A stretch of DNA of 64,000 nt from Pseudomonas oryzae (GTDB lineage Bacteria; Pseudomonadota; Gammaproteobacteria; Pseudomonadales; Pseudomonadaceae), in assembly GCF_900104805.1 (NCBI RefSeq), contig NZ_LT629751.1, positions 3,577,001 through 3,641,000 on the forward strand, read 5' to 3'. Shown one piece after another: positions 48,135-56,604 of this stretch. The position numbers and the translations under genes were made by a program. Within the stretch, counting starts at the first letter, position 1. Each line of letters starts with the position of its first letter. The notes below the pieces were generated by a model. That model was not told the DNA's origin. It worked only from the letters and a program-made list of their open reading frames with translations, and ran no database searches.

Positions 48135-48596
48135 ATGCCCACTCCCGACCGCCCACGCTTTCGCGTCAGCGCCGACCGCCAGTCGGCCAGCCGCCGCGTG
48201 CGCTACATCGAGACCAGCCGCCCGGACGACGGCAGCTGCACCCTCTGCCGGCTGGATGAAGAGCATCCGCCGCTTTCCGACGAGCCCCCTGCCATGAGCG
48301 AACACCACGCCGAGGACGATGCCGTCTTCGCCGAAGAGAAACTGATCGAGGCCATCGAGAACCAGATCGCCGCCGGCGAGCCGGCCGCCACCCTGGCCAC
48401 CCTCAACAAGCTGACCCTGGTCGGCTACGAGCGCGAAGATGCCGTGCGCCTGATGGCGCTGATCCTCGCCCACGAGATCGAGAACATGCTCGCCGACAAC
48501 CGTCCGTTCGACGGCGCCGGCTACGAGCGCATGCTGCGCGCCCTGCCCGAACTGCCCGAGGCGCTGCAGGGCGCGGACGACGAGGAAGACGAATAA
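48135..48596 (+). CDS. conserved acidic protein, possibly with N-terminal extension
   Basis: I do not recognise a named family. The conserved-looking core starts MSEHHAEDDAVFAEEKLIEA at 48294 and is a 100-residue acidic helical protein (TLNKLTLVGYEREDAVRLMA, ALPELPE). The frame stays open upstream to ATG 48135, adding 53 residues with a CTLC pair (SCTLCRLDEEHPP). About 85 percent of the third bases in those 53 codons are G or C, like true coding sequence here, so the extension may be real. Neither start has a strong ribosome site. It is followed 44 bases later by the TIGR02647 gene. Confidence 0.6.
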   Translation: MPTPDRPRFRVSADRQSASRRVRYIETSRPDDGSCTLCRLDEEHPPLSDEPPAMSEHHAEDDAVFAEEKLIEAIENQIAAGEPAATLATLNKLTLVGYEREDAVRLMALILAHEIENMLADNRPFDGAGYERMLRALPELPEALQGADDEEDE

Positions 48597-48640
48597 CAAC
48601 CAGCGGCAGCACCCGCTGCCGCCTCTGCACCGGAGGCACC

Positions 48641-48877
48641 ATGCGCCTGAATCCCGAGCTGATCGCCGAACTGGAACTGCTCACCCTGTTCAACCCGGAC
48701 AACACCCAGGAGGGCCTCAAGATCCACCACGACGCCGCCCCGCAGATGATCGCCGCCGGCGAGCGCCTGCACGCCAAGGGCCTGATCAGCGAGGCCGACG
48801 GCGGCTACCTGACCAGCCTGGGCCTCGACGCCGTCGAGCAGCTGCGCACCGTGCTGACCATCCTGCGGCCGGCCTGA
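48641..48877 (+). CDS. TIGR02647 family small protein
   Basis: A 78-residue protein beginning MRLNPELIAELELLTLFNPD. Size and sequence fit the TIGR02647 family of small, mostly gammaproteobacterial proteins that have been suggested to bind DNA; no direct evidence is visible. A GGAGG site seven bases upstream supports the ATG at 48641. It forms a pair with the preceding acidic protein gene. Confidence 0.72.
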   Translation: MRLNPELIAELELLTLFNPDNTQEGLKIHHDAAPQMIAAGERLHAKGLISEADGGYLTSLGLDAVEQLRTVLTILRPA

Positions 48878-48890
48878 AGACCGCGGTGGC

Positions 48891-48924
48891 GTAGCCGGCC
48901 CGGCGCCGGCTCCGCCTGGTCCGC
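48891..48924. repeat. short hairpin repeat, copy 1
   Basis: GTAG, then the stem GCCGGC/GCCGGC (48894 and 48905), then the constant tail CTCCGCCTGGTCCGC. A second copy with a different stem but the same head and tail is at 61163-61195. Probably an extragenic palindrome family. Confidence 0.5.
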
Positions 48925-49061
48925 GCAACGATAGCGGCCCCAGCCCTCCCGCACTACAGGCCGGCGCCCACCCGGCCACCCCTCAGGGCTTGACCTCCTC
49001 GGCAAAGCAGCTGGCCGGAAAGCGCTATGCTGCGGTCCTCTCCCGGACAAGGACGTCTCGC

Positions 49062-50348
49062 ATGCCTCGTGCTTCACACCTCACCCTCGTCGTGCTCGGC
49101 GGCGCGGCAATGCTCGCCGCCCTGGCGCTGTACTGGATCCGCGACACGCCGCTGGACCGCCAGGCGAGCGCCTGGGTGGCGGCGGCCCGCACCCAGCAGA
49201 AACCCAGTGCCGGGCACCTCTACCTGCTGGGTCTGGATGCCGCCGCCGAACCGATGAGCGCCGGCCGGGCCCGCCTGGCCGATTACCGGCAGTGGCGCGC
49301 CACGCATTCGCCCTTCGATGACGGGTTCCAGCCGGCGCCGCTGCGCCAGCTGGACATCCCCAAGCTCGCCGCACCGCACGACCGACCAGGCTGCCTGGAG
49401 CCAGTGCGCAACGCGGCGTATCTGACGCAGGGCCGGGAGCTGCTGGCACGCTATCGGCAGGCCGCGCGCCTCGCCGATCTGCGCCGCCTGATTGCCAGCG
49501 AGCCGGCGGAACCGTGGCCGAACTTTGCCGCCCTGGTGACCGGCAACCGCCTGCTGGCGCTGGAAGCCTGCCGGCTGCTGCTCGACGGTCAGCCCGGGCA
49601 GGCCAGAGCCCTGCTCGAGGAAGACCTCGGCCACTGGCGCCGGCATCTGGCCGCCGCCGACAGCCTGATCCAGAAGATGGTTGTCGCCCACCTGGTCGCC
49701 AGCGACATCGGCACCCTCGCGGCGCTGTACCAGCAGGGCCTGATCGAGCAGCCTGCGCCACAGCCAGCCCTGACGGCCGCCGAGCGCTCGCTGCAGAGCG
49801 CCATGCAGAGCGAGTTCGCCATGCAGGCCAATGGCTTGGCGGCGATGCGCGACGACCCCGCGCTCATCACGGAGAAAGGCCGCCTCGCCCTGCAGCTGCT
49901 GTACAAGCCGAACATGAGCAGCAACGCCATCCTGCCCCGCTACCTGCACATTGCCGCCGCCTCGCAGCTGACGGCGAGCGAGTTTTCCGGCTGGCTACGC
50001 GAGCAGCCACAACCCCCGCTCCACCAGGACTGGCGCAATCCCATCGGCAATATACTGGCCGCCGTCGCCGTACCGGACATGAGCCAGTACCTGGCGCGGC
50101 TGCATGACCTGGATACACGCATCCAGCTCTTCAACCGCCTCAACAGCCTGGCTCCCGGCTTCACCGTCGCTCAGGCGCTGAGCGCCACCGCCGCAGGCAA
50201 TCCCTACGGCGCGGGGCCGGCCCGGCTGCTCGAGGCCAGCCCGCCGCAACTCTGCTACGACGGACCGCTGGCCGACCCCAAGCACAGACGCTGCCTGCCA
50301 CTGCTCGGCCGCGCCGTACCGGCCACAAGCGGCTCCGCTTCGCGCTAG
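49062..50348 (+). CDS. uncharacterised membrane-anchored protein
   Basis: A 428-residue protein I do not recognise. One N-terminal hydrophobic helix (LTLVVLGGAAMLAALALYWI) acts as an uncleaved anchor, and the rest is helical and presumably periplasmic, with repeated leucine/alanine-rich helices (LALEACRLLLDGQPGQARAL, LIQKMVVAHLVASDIGTLAA) that look TPR-like. Two cysteines stand near the C-terminus (PPQLCYDGPL and HRRCLPLLG), a possible disulfide. ATG 49062 has an AAGGACG site. It has slightly lower GC and more glutamine than its neighbours. It converges on rnk with a terminator between. Confidence 0.7.
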   Translation: MPRASHLTLVVLGGAAMLAALALYWIRDTPLDRQASAWVAAARTQQKPSAGHLYLLGLDAAAEPMSAGRARLADYRQWRATHSPFDDGFQPAPLRQLDIPKLAAPHDRPGCLEPVRNAAYLTQGRELLARYRQAARLADLRRLIASEPAEPWPNFAALVTGNRLLALEACRLLLDGQPGQARALLEEDLGHWRRHLAAADSLIQKMVVAHLVASDIGTLAALYQQGLIEQPAPQPALTAAERSLQSAMQSEFAMQANGLAAMRDDPALITEKGRLALQLLYKPNMSSNAILPRYLHIAAASQLTASEFSGWLREQPQPPLHQDWRNPIGNILAAVAVPDMSQYLARLHDLDTRIQLFNRLNSLAPGFTVAQALSATAAGNPYGAGPARLLEASPPQLCYDGPLADPKHRRCLPLLGRAVPATSGSASR

Positions 50349-50370
50349 CGCCTTGCCCCAGAAATGACAA

Positions 50371-50398
50371 AGCCCGCGACCGATCACCGGTGCGGGCT
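50371..50398. terminator. terminator between the uncharacterised gene and rnk
   Basis: AGCCCGC pairs with GCGGGCT, with an inner ACCG/CGGT helix and a 5-base loop, between convergent genes. The minus strand continues TTGTCATTTC, the plus strand GTTGCC. Confidence 0.65.
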
Positions 50399-50421
50399 GT
50401 TGCCGTACTCGCCGACCGACT

Positions 50422-50826
50422 TCAGCGCACCGCGCCGGCCGCCTCCGGCTGGTAGTCGACGCCGAGCAGGGTCAGCTGCAGAGCCTTGCCGCCGGGCACC
50501 GCCCAGTCGATGGTCTGCCCCACCGACAGGCCGAGCAGCGCGCAACCGACCGGCGCCAGCACCGACACGGTGCCCTCGCCGCCCGCCTCGTGCGGGTAGA
50601 CCAGGGTCAGGCGGTATTCCTTGCCGCTGGCTTCCTCGCGGCAGCGTGCGGTGGAGTTCATGGTCACCACGCCCGGCGGCACCTCGTCCAGGCCGACCAC
50701 CTCGGCGCGACCCAGTTCGCGCTCCAGGGCCTCGGCGGCGGGACCGAACTCGTCCAGGCTGTCCAGCAGCTTCTCCAGACGCTGCAGGTCGAGACGGGTG
50801 ATGGTGATGGGGGGCGACAGGCTCAT
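50422..50826 (-). CDS. rnk: nucleoside diphosphate kinase regulator Rnk
   Basis: A GreA/GreB-like protein of 134 residues that binds RNA polymerase near the secondary channel. It has a short N-terminal coiled coil (ITRLDLQRLEKLLDSLDEFG) and the FKBP-like C-terminal domain (VTMNSTARCREEASGKEYRL, LAPVGCALLGLSVGQTIDWAVPGG). The shorter coiled coil distinguishes Rnk from Gre factors. ATG 50826 gives the expected start, but the AAGGAG site is about 14 bases away. In P. aeruginosa it was found as a suppressor of algR2 (algQ) effects on Ndk. Confidence 0.92.
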   Translation of the reverse strand: MSLSPPITITRLDLQRLEKLLDSLDEFGPAAEALERELGRAEVVGLDEVPPGVVTMNSTARCREEASGKEYRLTLVYPHEAGGEGTVSVLAPVGCALLGLSVGQTIDWAVPGGKALQLTLLGVDYQPEAAGAVR

Positions 50827-50864
50827 GATGTCGGCAGGGCTCCTTGTGGGGATCGGAAAAAGCA

Positions 50865-51004
50865 AAACCCCGCCCGAACAGGCTGTGCGAAAACGTCGCG
50901 AACGTCGGCGAAGCAAAGCCGAAAGGACGGCCCCGAAGGGCTGCCGCTTTCAACGGCGCATCGCCCGACGCGGTGTCTTGACACAACCGGCGCAGGCGGG
51001 GTTT
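50865..51004. mobile_element. 140-bp segment with terminal inverted repeats (MITE-like, or structured leader)
   Basis: Ends read AAACCCCGCC and its perfect complement GGCGGGGTTT, and the similarity continues inward (GGCTGTG opposite CACAACC) for almost 30 bases. Internal hairpins include a GCCC-TTCG-GGGC tetraloop stem. No open frame or target duplication is seen. It lies 38 bases upstream of rnk, so it could be a non-autonomous element or part of the rnk leader. Together with the two elements that follow it fills the 429-base gap between rnk and cyaY. Confidence 0.45.
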
Positions 51005-51063
51005 CGAGCGACCATATCACAGCAAGGCGAATAGGCAAGCCGACCGGGTCAATCGCCGGAGAC

Positions 51064-51089
51064 TGTAGGAGCGAGCTTGCGCGCGATCT
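51064..51089. repeat. REP-type palindrome
   Basis: TGTAGGAGCGAGCTTGCGCG followed by CGATC closely matches the common Pseudomonas REP core (TGTAGGAGCGAGCTTGCTCG). The palindrome GCGAG...GCGC has one changed position. Single copy. Confidence 0.75.
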
Positions 51090-51114
51090 GGGCAGCACAA
51101 GAAGATCGCCAGTC

Positions 51115-51210
51115 AGCTGGGTGGCTCAACTCGCGCAGCGATTGCCCGCCAATCCGGCAGACGCGCGGCCAGCGGTAGAAAACCGCTGCGCGGGTTTTCA
51201 ACCCTGCATC
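51115..51210. repeat. structured palindromic repeat, copy B
   Basis: Shares AACTCGCGCAGCGATTGCC (from 51128) and the central CGCTGCGCG with copy A near 30.97 kb. Its 3' hairpin GAAAACC/GGTTTTC (51178-51199) replaces the GAGGAT-type stem of copy A with matching changes on both sides. It lies beyond the cyaY stop and could terminate cyaY. Confidence 0.7.
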
Positions 51211-51255
51211 GCCGGACCGGCGGGCTGTCGGCCGCGGCTCGGGAGGCGCGAACGC

Positions 51256-51588
51256 TCAGAGCGCCGAGAAGTCGACCGCCTCGCCGCCCTGTTCGCGCAC
51301 CAGGCGCGCCAGCATATCGACCAGCGCCTCGCCATTGGCGTCGCACACCCAGGTCGCGGCCGCCTCGTCGTAGTCGAAATGGAAACCGCCGGAGCGCGCC
51401 GCCAGCCACAGCTGACGCAGCGGCTCCTGGCGGCTGAAGATCAGCTGGCTGCCATTGTCGAAGCGCACGGTGAGCACACCGCCGCTGTTTTCCAGGTCCA
51501 CATCCAGGTCGCTGGCGTCGAAGGCATCCTCGACCGCCCGCTGCAGGGCATCCACCAGGCTGTGGAAGCGGGCCTCGCTAAGACTCAT
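51256..51588 (-). CDS. cyaY: frataxin-like iron-sulfur assembly protein CyaY
   Basis: Iron-binding regulator of iron-sulfur cluster assembly, 110 residues. The acidic helix ([31 protein letters not shown]) that binds iron and IscS, and the beta sheet with [20 protein letters not shown] and [15 protein letters not shown], are characteristic. ATG at 51588. It is divergent from lptM-lysA, an arrangement conserved in Pseudomonas. Confidence 0.94.
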   Translation of the reverse strand: MSLSEARFHSLVDALQRAVEDAFDASDLDVDLENSGGVLTVRFDNGSQLIFSRQEPLRQLWLAARSGGFHFDYDEAAATWVCDANGEALVDMLARLVREQGGEAVDFSAL

Positions 51589-51698
51589 GAACTTTGTCTC
51601 CACTCGAAGGAAAGGCTCCCGGCTCGCCTGCCGCGAGCCGGCACGCAGGCCGCGCCCGCCGTGCGTCCCGGCGCATAGGCAAGCCCTCGGGGGGTCGG

Positions 51699-51704
51699 TA
51701 TACT
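51699..51704 (+). promoter_or_regulatory. -10 box before lptM-lysA
   Basis: TATACT lies 36 bases before the lptM start. The -35 region is not recognisable, so only the -10 is offered. Confidence 0.4.
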
Positions 51705-51739
51705 CCGGCGCATTCGCTGCTTTTACAAGGATTTCCGCC

Positions 51740-51871
51740 ATGAAGCGCCTGCTGCTTCCGCTCCTCGCGCTGTTCGTGCTCAGCGCCGGCCTCACCGGCT
51801 GCGGCCAGAAGGGCCCGCTGTACCTGCCCGGCGACGACAAGGCCAACAGCAAAGACCGTTTCGAATTCTAA
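51740..51871 (+). CDS. lptM: LptM/YifL-type lipoprotein
   Basis: A 43-residue outer-membrane lipoprotein precursor. The signal ([17 protein letters not shown]) ends in the lipobox LTGC, and the mature start [12 protein letters not shown] is the family hallmark. LptM assists maturation of the LPS translocon LptD in E. coli; the P. aeruginosa gene was called lppL. It precedes lysA by 53 bases, the standard position. Confidence 0.92.
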   Translation: MKRLLLPLLALFVLSAGLTGCGQKGPLYLPGDDKANSKDRFEF

Positions 51872-51924
51872 GATTCTGCGCACCCGCCGCCGCCGCGGGT
51901 GCCCCGGCTCCCCGAGGAGGCCTC

Positions 51925-53172
51925 ATGCAACCCTTCCAGTACCGCGACGGCCAGCTGTTCGCGGAGGGCGTGGCGCTGTCCGCCATCGCCGAGCGCTTCG
52001 GCACCCCCACCTACGTCTATTCGCGCGCCCACATCGAGGCGCAGTACCGTGCCTACGCCGACGCCCTGGCCGGCATGCCGCACCTGGTGTGCTTCGCGGT
52101 CAAGGCCAACTCCAACCTCGGCGTGCTCAACCTGCTCGCCCGCCTCGGCGCCGGCTTCGACATCGTCTCGCGCGGTGAGCTGGAGCGCGTGCTGGCCGCC
52201 GGCGGCGAGCCTGGCAAGATCGTCTTCTCCGGCGTCGGCAAGAGCCGCGACGACATGCGCCGGGCGCTGGAAGTCGGCGTGCACTGCTTCAACGTCGAGT
52301 CCGACGTCGAGCTGGAGCGCCTGCAGCAGGTGGCCGCCGAGCTGGGCGTCAAGGCGCCGGTGTCGCTGCGCGTCAACCCGGACGTCGACGCACAGACCCA
52401 CCCGTACATCTCCACCGGCCTCAAGGAGAACAAGTTCGGCATCAGCATCGACGTCGCCGAGCGCGTTTACGCCCGCGCCGCCGAGCTGCCGAACCTCGAG
52501 GTGGTCGGCGTCGACTGCCACATCGGCTCGCAGCTGACCCAGCTGGAACCGTTCCTCGATGCCCTCGAGCGCCTGCTGGCGCTGGTCGACCGTCTGGCCG
52601 AGCGCGGCATCCAGATCAAGCACCTGGATCTGGGCGGCGGCCTCGGCGTGCGCTACCGCGACGAGGAGCCGCCGCTGGCCGGCGACTACATCAAGGCGGT
52701 GCGCGAGCGGCTGGCCGGTCGCGCGCTGGCCCTGGTGTTCGAGCCGGGCCGCTCGATCGTGGCCAACGCCGGCGTGCTGCTGACCCGCGTCGAGTACCTC
52801 AAGCACACCGAGCACAAGGACTTCGCGGTGATCGACGCGGCGATGAACGACCTGATCCGCCCGGCGCTGTACCAGGCGTGGATGGACATCGTCGCGGTGC
52901 AGCCGCGCGCGGGCGAGGCACGCCGCTACGACCTGGTCGGGCCGATCTGCGAGACCGGCGACTTCCTCGGCAAGGACCGCGAGCTGGTGCTGGCCGAGGG
53001 CGACCTGCTGGCGGTGCGCTCGGCGGGCGCCTACGGCTTCGTCATGAGCTCCAACTACAACACCCGCGGCCGCGCCGCCGAGGTGCTGGTGGATGGCGAG
53101 CAGCTGCACCTGGTGCGCCGCCGCGAGAGCATCGAAGAGCTGTACGCCGGCGAAAGCCTGCTGCCCAACTGA
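51925..53172 (+). CDS. lysA: diaminopimelate decarboxylase
   Basis: Last step of lysine synthesis, a PLP enzyme of 415 residues (fold III). The PLP lysine is K60 in [13 protein letters not shown]. Other motifs: [31 protein letters not shown], the glycine-rich [23 protein letters not shown], and [16 protein letters not shown] with the catalytic cysteine. A GAGGAGG site precedes the ATG. dapF follows by 13 bases, pairing the two last meso-DAP steps. Confidence 0.97.
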   Translation: MQPFQYRDGQLFAEGVALSAIAERFGTPTYVYSRAHIEAQYRAYADALAGMPHLVCFAVKANSNLGVLNLLARLGAGFDIVSRGELERVLAAGGEPGKIVFSGVGKSRDDMRRALEVGVHCFNVESDVELERLQQVAAELGVKAPVSLRVNPDVDAQTHPYISTGLKENKFGISIDVAERVYARAAELPNLEVVGVDCHIGSQLTQLEPFLDALERLLALVDRLAERGIQIKHLDLGGGLGVRYRDEEPPLAGDYIKAVRERLAGRALALVFEPGRSIVANAGVLLTRVEYLKHTEHKDFAVIDAAMNDLIRPALYQAWMDIVAVQPRAGEARRYDLVGPICETGDFLGKDRELVLAEGDLLAVRSAGAYGFVMSSNYNTRGRAAEVLVDGEQLHLVRRRESIEELYAGESLLPN

Positions 53173-53185
53173 CCCGGAGGCCGGC

Positions 53186-54016
53186 ATGCTGCTGCGTTTC
53201 ACCAAGATGCACGGGCTGGGCAACGACTTCATGGTCCTCGACCTGGTCACCCAGCACGCCCACGTGCAGCCCAAGCATGTGCGCCAGTGGGGCGACCGCC
53301 ACACCGGCGTCGGCTTCGACCAGCTGCTGATCGTCGAGCCGCCGAGCCGCCCGGATGTGGACTTCCGCTACCGCATCTTCAACGCCGACGGCTCCGAGGT
53401 GGAGCAGTGCGGCAACGGCGCGCGCTGCTTCGCCCGCTTCGTCCTCGACAAGCGCCTGACCGCGAAGAAGCGCATCCGCGTCGAGACCAAGAACAGCATC
53501 ATCGAGCTGAACGTGCGCAACGACGGGCAGATCACCGTGGACATGGGCGCGCCGCGCCTTGCCCCTGCGGAGGTGCCCTTCGTCGCCGCCGAAGCCGCCA
53601 TCGCCTACGAGGTCGAAGTCGGCGGGCGGAGCGTCGAGCTGGCCGCCATCTCGATGGGCAATCCGCACGGCGTGCTGCGCGTCGCCGACGTCGACACGGC
53701 GCCGGTGCACCAGCTCGGCCCGCAGCTGGAGACCCACCCGCGCTTCCCGCAGAAGGCCAACATCGGCTTCCTGCAGGTGGTCGACGCCCATCACGCGCGC
53801 CTGCGCGTGTGGGAACGCGGCTGCGGCGAGACCCAGGCCTGCGGCACCGGCGCCTGCGCCGCCGCGGTGGCCGGCATCCGCCAGGGCTGGCTGCAGTCGC
53901 CGGTGCAGATCACCCTGCCCGGCGGCAGCCTGACCATCGAGTGGGCCGGACCCGGCGCGCCGGTGCTGATGACCGGCCCGGCGGTGCGCGTGTTCGAAGG
54001 TCAGGTGCGCCTGTGA
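53186..54016 (+). CDS. dapF: diaminopimelate epimerase
   Basis: Converts LL- to meso-diaminopimelate for lysine and peptidoglycan; 276 residues. Both catalytic cysteines are present: C75 (EQCGNGARC) and C219 ([11 protein letters not shown]). The N-terminus [15 protein letters not shown] is canonical. It follows lysA closely, and its stop overlaps the GTG start of the DUF484 gene (GTGA). Confidence 0.97.
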   Translation: MLLRFTKMHGLGNDFMVLDLVTQHAHVQPKHVRQWGDRHTGVGFDQLLIVEPPSRPDVDFRYRIFNADGSEVEQCGNGARCFARFVLDKRLTAKKRIRVETKNSIIELNVRNDGQITVDMGAPRLAPAEVPFVAAEAAIAYEVEVGGRSVELAAISMGNPHGVLRVADVDTAPVHQLGPQLETHPRFPQKANIGFLQVVDAHHARLRVWERGCGETQACGTGACAAAVAGIRQGWLQSPVQITLPGGSLTIEWAGPGAPVLMTGPAVRVFEGQVRL

Positions 54017-54708
54017 GCGAGGAGCCGCCCGTGCCGGAGCTGGACGCCGAACAGGTCGCCGCCTGGCTGGCGGCGCACCCGCAGTTCTTCACCGGCCGTG
54101 ACGAACTGCTCGCCGAGCTGCACATCCCCCACGAGGCGGGCCATGCGGTGTCGCTGGTCGAGCGCCAGCTGCGCCTGCTGCGCGAGCGCAACCACGAGCT
54201 GCGCGCGCGCCTGACCCAGCTGATGGACATCGCCCGCGACAACGATCGCCTGTTCGCCCGCACCCGCCGGCTGATCATCGCCCTGCTCGATGCCGAAGAC
54301 CTCGAGGCGCTGGTGGCCGCCGCCGAGGACAGCCTGCGCCACGACTTCCAGGTGCCCTACGTCAGCCTGCTGCTGTTCAGCGACACCCCGCCGGCGGTCG
54401 GCCGCTGGGTCAGTCCGGAGCAGGCGCAGCAGGCGGTCGGCGCCCTGCTCGCCGGCAACAAGACGGTGTGCGGCGTGCTGCGCCCCAGCGAGCTGACCTT
54501 CCTGTTCCCCGCCGAAAACATCGCCAGCATCGGCTCGGCGGCGGTGGCGGTACTCGACCACCAGGGCCTGCACGGCGTGCTGGCTCTCGGCAGTCCCGAT
54601 CCGCAACACTACAAGAGCTCGCTGGGCACCGTGTTCCTCGGCCACGTGGCGGAAATCATCGCCCGTCTGCTGCCGCGCCTGGTGCCGACGCTGCGCGCGG
54701 TACGCTGA
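54013..54708 (+). CDS. DUF484 (GAF-like) protein
   Basis: A 231-residue cytoplasmic protein of the DUF484 family. The N-terminal part is [29 protein letters not shown], a coiled coil ([19 protein letters not shown]) follows, and a GAF-type domain fills the rest ([30 protein letters not shown]). It starts with GTG overlapping the dapF stop. It always sits between dapF and xerC in related genomes, but its function is unknown; any bound ligand is not predictable. Confidence 0.88.
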   Translation: MSEEPPVPELDAEQVAAWLAAHPQFFTGRDELLAELHIPHEAGHAVSLVERQLRLLRERNHELRARLTQLMDIARDNDRLFARTRRLIIALLDAEDLEALVAAAEDSLRHDFQVPYVSLLLFSDTPPAVGRWVSPEQAQQAVGALLAGNKTVCGVLRPSELTFLFPAENIASIGSAAVAVLDHQGLHGVLALGSPDPQHYKSSLGTVFLGHVAEIIARLLPRLVPTLRAVR

Positions 54709-54802
54709 GGCCACGCCGCGCAGCGCCGCCGGTCTGGTCGAACAGCCCTGCGCGCGCTTGGTGTCATCCACCCCAGCCATGAGCCATTCCAGGGAGTCCG
54801 CC

Positions 54803-55816
54803 ATGCACGCCGAACTGGACGCCTACCTCGAGCATCTGCGCCGCGAGCGCCAGCTGTCGCCGCACAGCCTGGCCGGCTACCGCCGCGACCTCGACAAACT
54901 GCTTGCCCTGGCCAGCGCGGCCGGTCTCGAGCGCTGGGAGCAGCTCGACGGCCGGACGCTGCGGCGCCTGCTCGCCAGCCTGCACCAGCAGGGCCTGGCG
55001 CCGCGCAGCCTGGCGCGCTGGCTGTCCGCCTGCCGCGGCCTGTACCGCTACCTGATCCGCGAGGGCCACTGCCGCAGCGACCCCAGCGCCGGCCTGCACC
55101 CGCCCAAGGGGGACAAGCGCCTGCCCCGGCTGCTCGACACCGACCGCGCCCAGCAGCTGCTCGACGGCGCGACGGACGTCGATACGGCGGGCGCCGTTGC
55201 GTCGGGCGTCGGTACGTCGGGCGGCGACTTGCCGGGCGCCGCTGCCGCGGGCACCACAGCGCCGGAGGACGCCTTCCTCGCCTGCCGCGACCAGGCGATG
55301 CTCGAGCTGTTCTACTCCTCCGGCCTGCGCCTGTCCGAACTGACCGGCCTCGACCTGGCGCAGCTGGATCTGGCCGCCGGCCTGGTGCGGGTGCGCGGCA
55401 AGGGCAACAAGGTCCGCGAGCTGCCGGTCGGGCGCAAGGCGCGCGAGGCGCTGCAGGCCTGGCTGCCGCTGCGCCAGCAGGTCGCCGTCGATCCGGCGCT
55501 GTTCGTCGGCCGGCGCGGCCAGCGCCTCGGCCCGCGCGCGGTGCAGCTGCGCGTGCGCCAGGCCGGGGTGCGCCAGCTGGGCCAGCACCTGCACCCGCAC
55601 ATGCTGCGCCACAGCTTCGCCAGCCACCTGCTGGAGTCCTCCCAGGACCTGCGCGCGGTGCAGGAGCTGCTCGGTCACGCCGACATCGGCACCACGCAGA
55701 TCTACACCCACCTCGACTTCCAGCACCTGGCGCGCATCTACGACCAGGCCCACCCGCGTGCGCACCGGCGCAGCAGTGCAGCACCGGCAAGCGACGAAGA
55801 CGACAGCCAGGAATGA
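54803..55816 (+). CDS. xerC: tyrosine recombinase XerC with inserted linker repeat
   Basis: Acts with XerD at dif to resolve chromosome dimers. All catalytic residues are intact: R176 (SSGLRLSEL), K200 (RGKGNK), H266 and R269 ([12 protein letters not shown]), H292 (LGHADI) and Y301 ([10 protein letters not shown]). At 337 residues it is about 35 longer than usual: residues 123-152, between the core-binding and catalytic domains, consist of six degenerate pentapeptides encoded by a 15-bp tandem repeat. ATG 54803 has GGGAG eight bases upstream. P. aeruginosa calls this gene sss. Confidence 0.93.
   Translation: MHAELDAYLEHLRRERQLSPHSLAGYRRDLDKLLALASAAGLERWEQLDGRTLRRLLASLHQQGLAPRSLARWLSACRGLYRYLIREGHCRSDPSAGLHPPKGDKRLPRLLDTDRAQQLLDGATDVDTAGAVASGVGTSGGDLPGAAAAGTTAPEDAFLACRDQAMLELFYSSGLRLSELTGLDLAQLDLAAGLVRVRGKGNKVRELPVGRKAREALQAWLPLRQQVAVDPALFVGRRGQRLGPRAVQLRVRQAGVRQLGQHLHPHMLRHSFASHLLESSQDLRAVQELLGHADIGTTQIYTHLDFQHLARIYDQAHPRAHRRSSAAPASDEDDSQE
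55169..55258 (+). repeat. 15-bp tandem repeat inside xerC (six degenerate units)
   Basis: Units start at 55169, 55184, 55199, 55214, 55229 and 55244. Examples are GCGACGGACGTCGAT, GCGTCGGGCGTCGGT and ACGTCGGGCGGCGAC. Positions 5-9 are near constant (CGGGC), giving a glycine (or Asp in unit 1) at the middle of each pentapeptide: [30 protein letters not shown]. Confidence 0.8.
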
Positions 55817-55883
55817 ATTCCGGCGGTATGATGCAGAGACTGACCGAAACAGTCGGCCATCGCGGCCACTGGAGAGACCGCCC

Positions 55884-56588
55884 GTGACCCTGCGCCTGAT
55901 CACCTTCGACCTCGACGACACCCTGTGGGACGTCGGCCCGGTACTCGACAGCGCCGAAGCCGAACTGCTGACCTGGCTGGCCGAGCACGCCCCGGTGCTC
56001 GGCGCCGAGGCGGACGAACGCCTGCAGCACAGCAAGCGCTGGGTGCTGGAGCAGGACCCGACCCTCAAGGGCCGCATCAGCGAACTGCGCCGCCGCACCC
56101 TGCGCCACGGCCTGTGCAGCGCCGGCTACGCCGAGGTCGAGGCCGCGCGCCTGGCCGAGGCCGCCTTCCAGCACTTCCTCGCCGCGCGCCAGCAGGTCAG
56201 CCTGTTCCCCGAGGTGCTGCCCACCCTGCAGCAGCTGGGCCGCCAGTTCCGCCTGGGCGTGCTGACCAACGGCAATGCCGACGTGCAGCGCATCGGCATC
56301 GCCGACTACTTCCACTTCGCCTTCAGCGCCGAAGAGCTGGGCGTGAGCAAGCCCGATCCGCGCGCCTTCCACGCCGTGCTCGAGCACGCCGACATCCCCG
56401 CCGCACAGGCCGTGCATATCGGCGACCATCCGCGCGACGATATCCAGGGCGCCCAGGCCGCCGGCATGCGCGCGGTGTGGGTCAATCCGCAGGGCAAGCC
56501 CTGGGAGGGCACAGGCCGCCCGGACGCGCAGATCGCCAGCCTGGCCGAGCTGCCCGCGCTGCTCGACGCCTGGCAGGCCGGGCACTGA
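55884..56588 (+). CDS. HAD-superfamily hydrolase (YigB-like)
   Basis: A 234-residue phosphatase-type HAD protein. Motif I is FDLDDTLWDV (D9 nucleophile, D11), motif II LGVLTNGNAD, motif III the lysine in GVSKPDPRAF and motif IV IGDHPRDDIQGA. It resembles YigB, an FMN or sugar phosphatase that follows xerC in E. coli, so flavin or pyrimidine phosphates are plausible substrates. GTG 55884 is the start, with GGAGA eight bases upstream. Confidence 0.9.
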   Translation: MTLRLITFDLDDTLWDVGPVLDSAEAELLTWLAEHAPVLGAEADERLQHSKRWVLEQDPTLKGRISELRRRTLRHGLCSAGYAEVEAARLAEAAFQHFLAARQQVSLFPEVLPTLQQLGRQFRLGVLTNGNADVQRIGIADYFHFAFSAEELGVSKPDPRAFHAVLEHADIPAAQAVHIGDHPRDDIQGAQAAGMRAVWVNPQGKPWEGTGRPDAQIASLAELPALLDAWQAGH

Positions 56589-56604
56589 CGCGGAGCCCCC
56601 GGGC

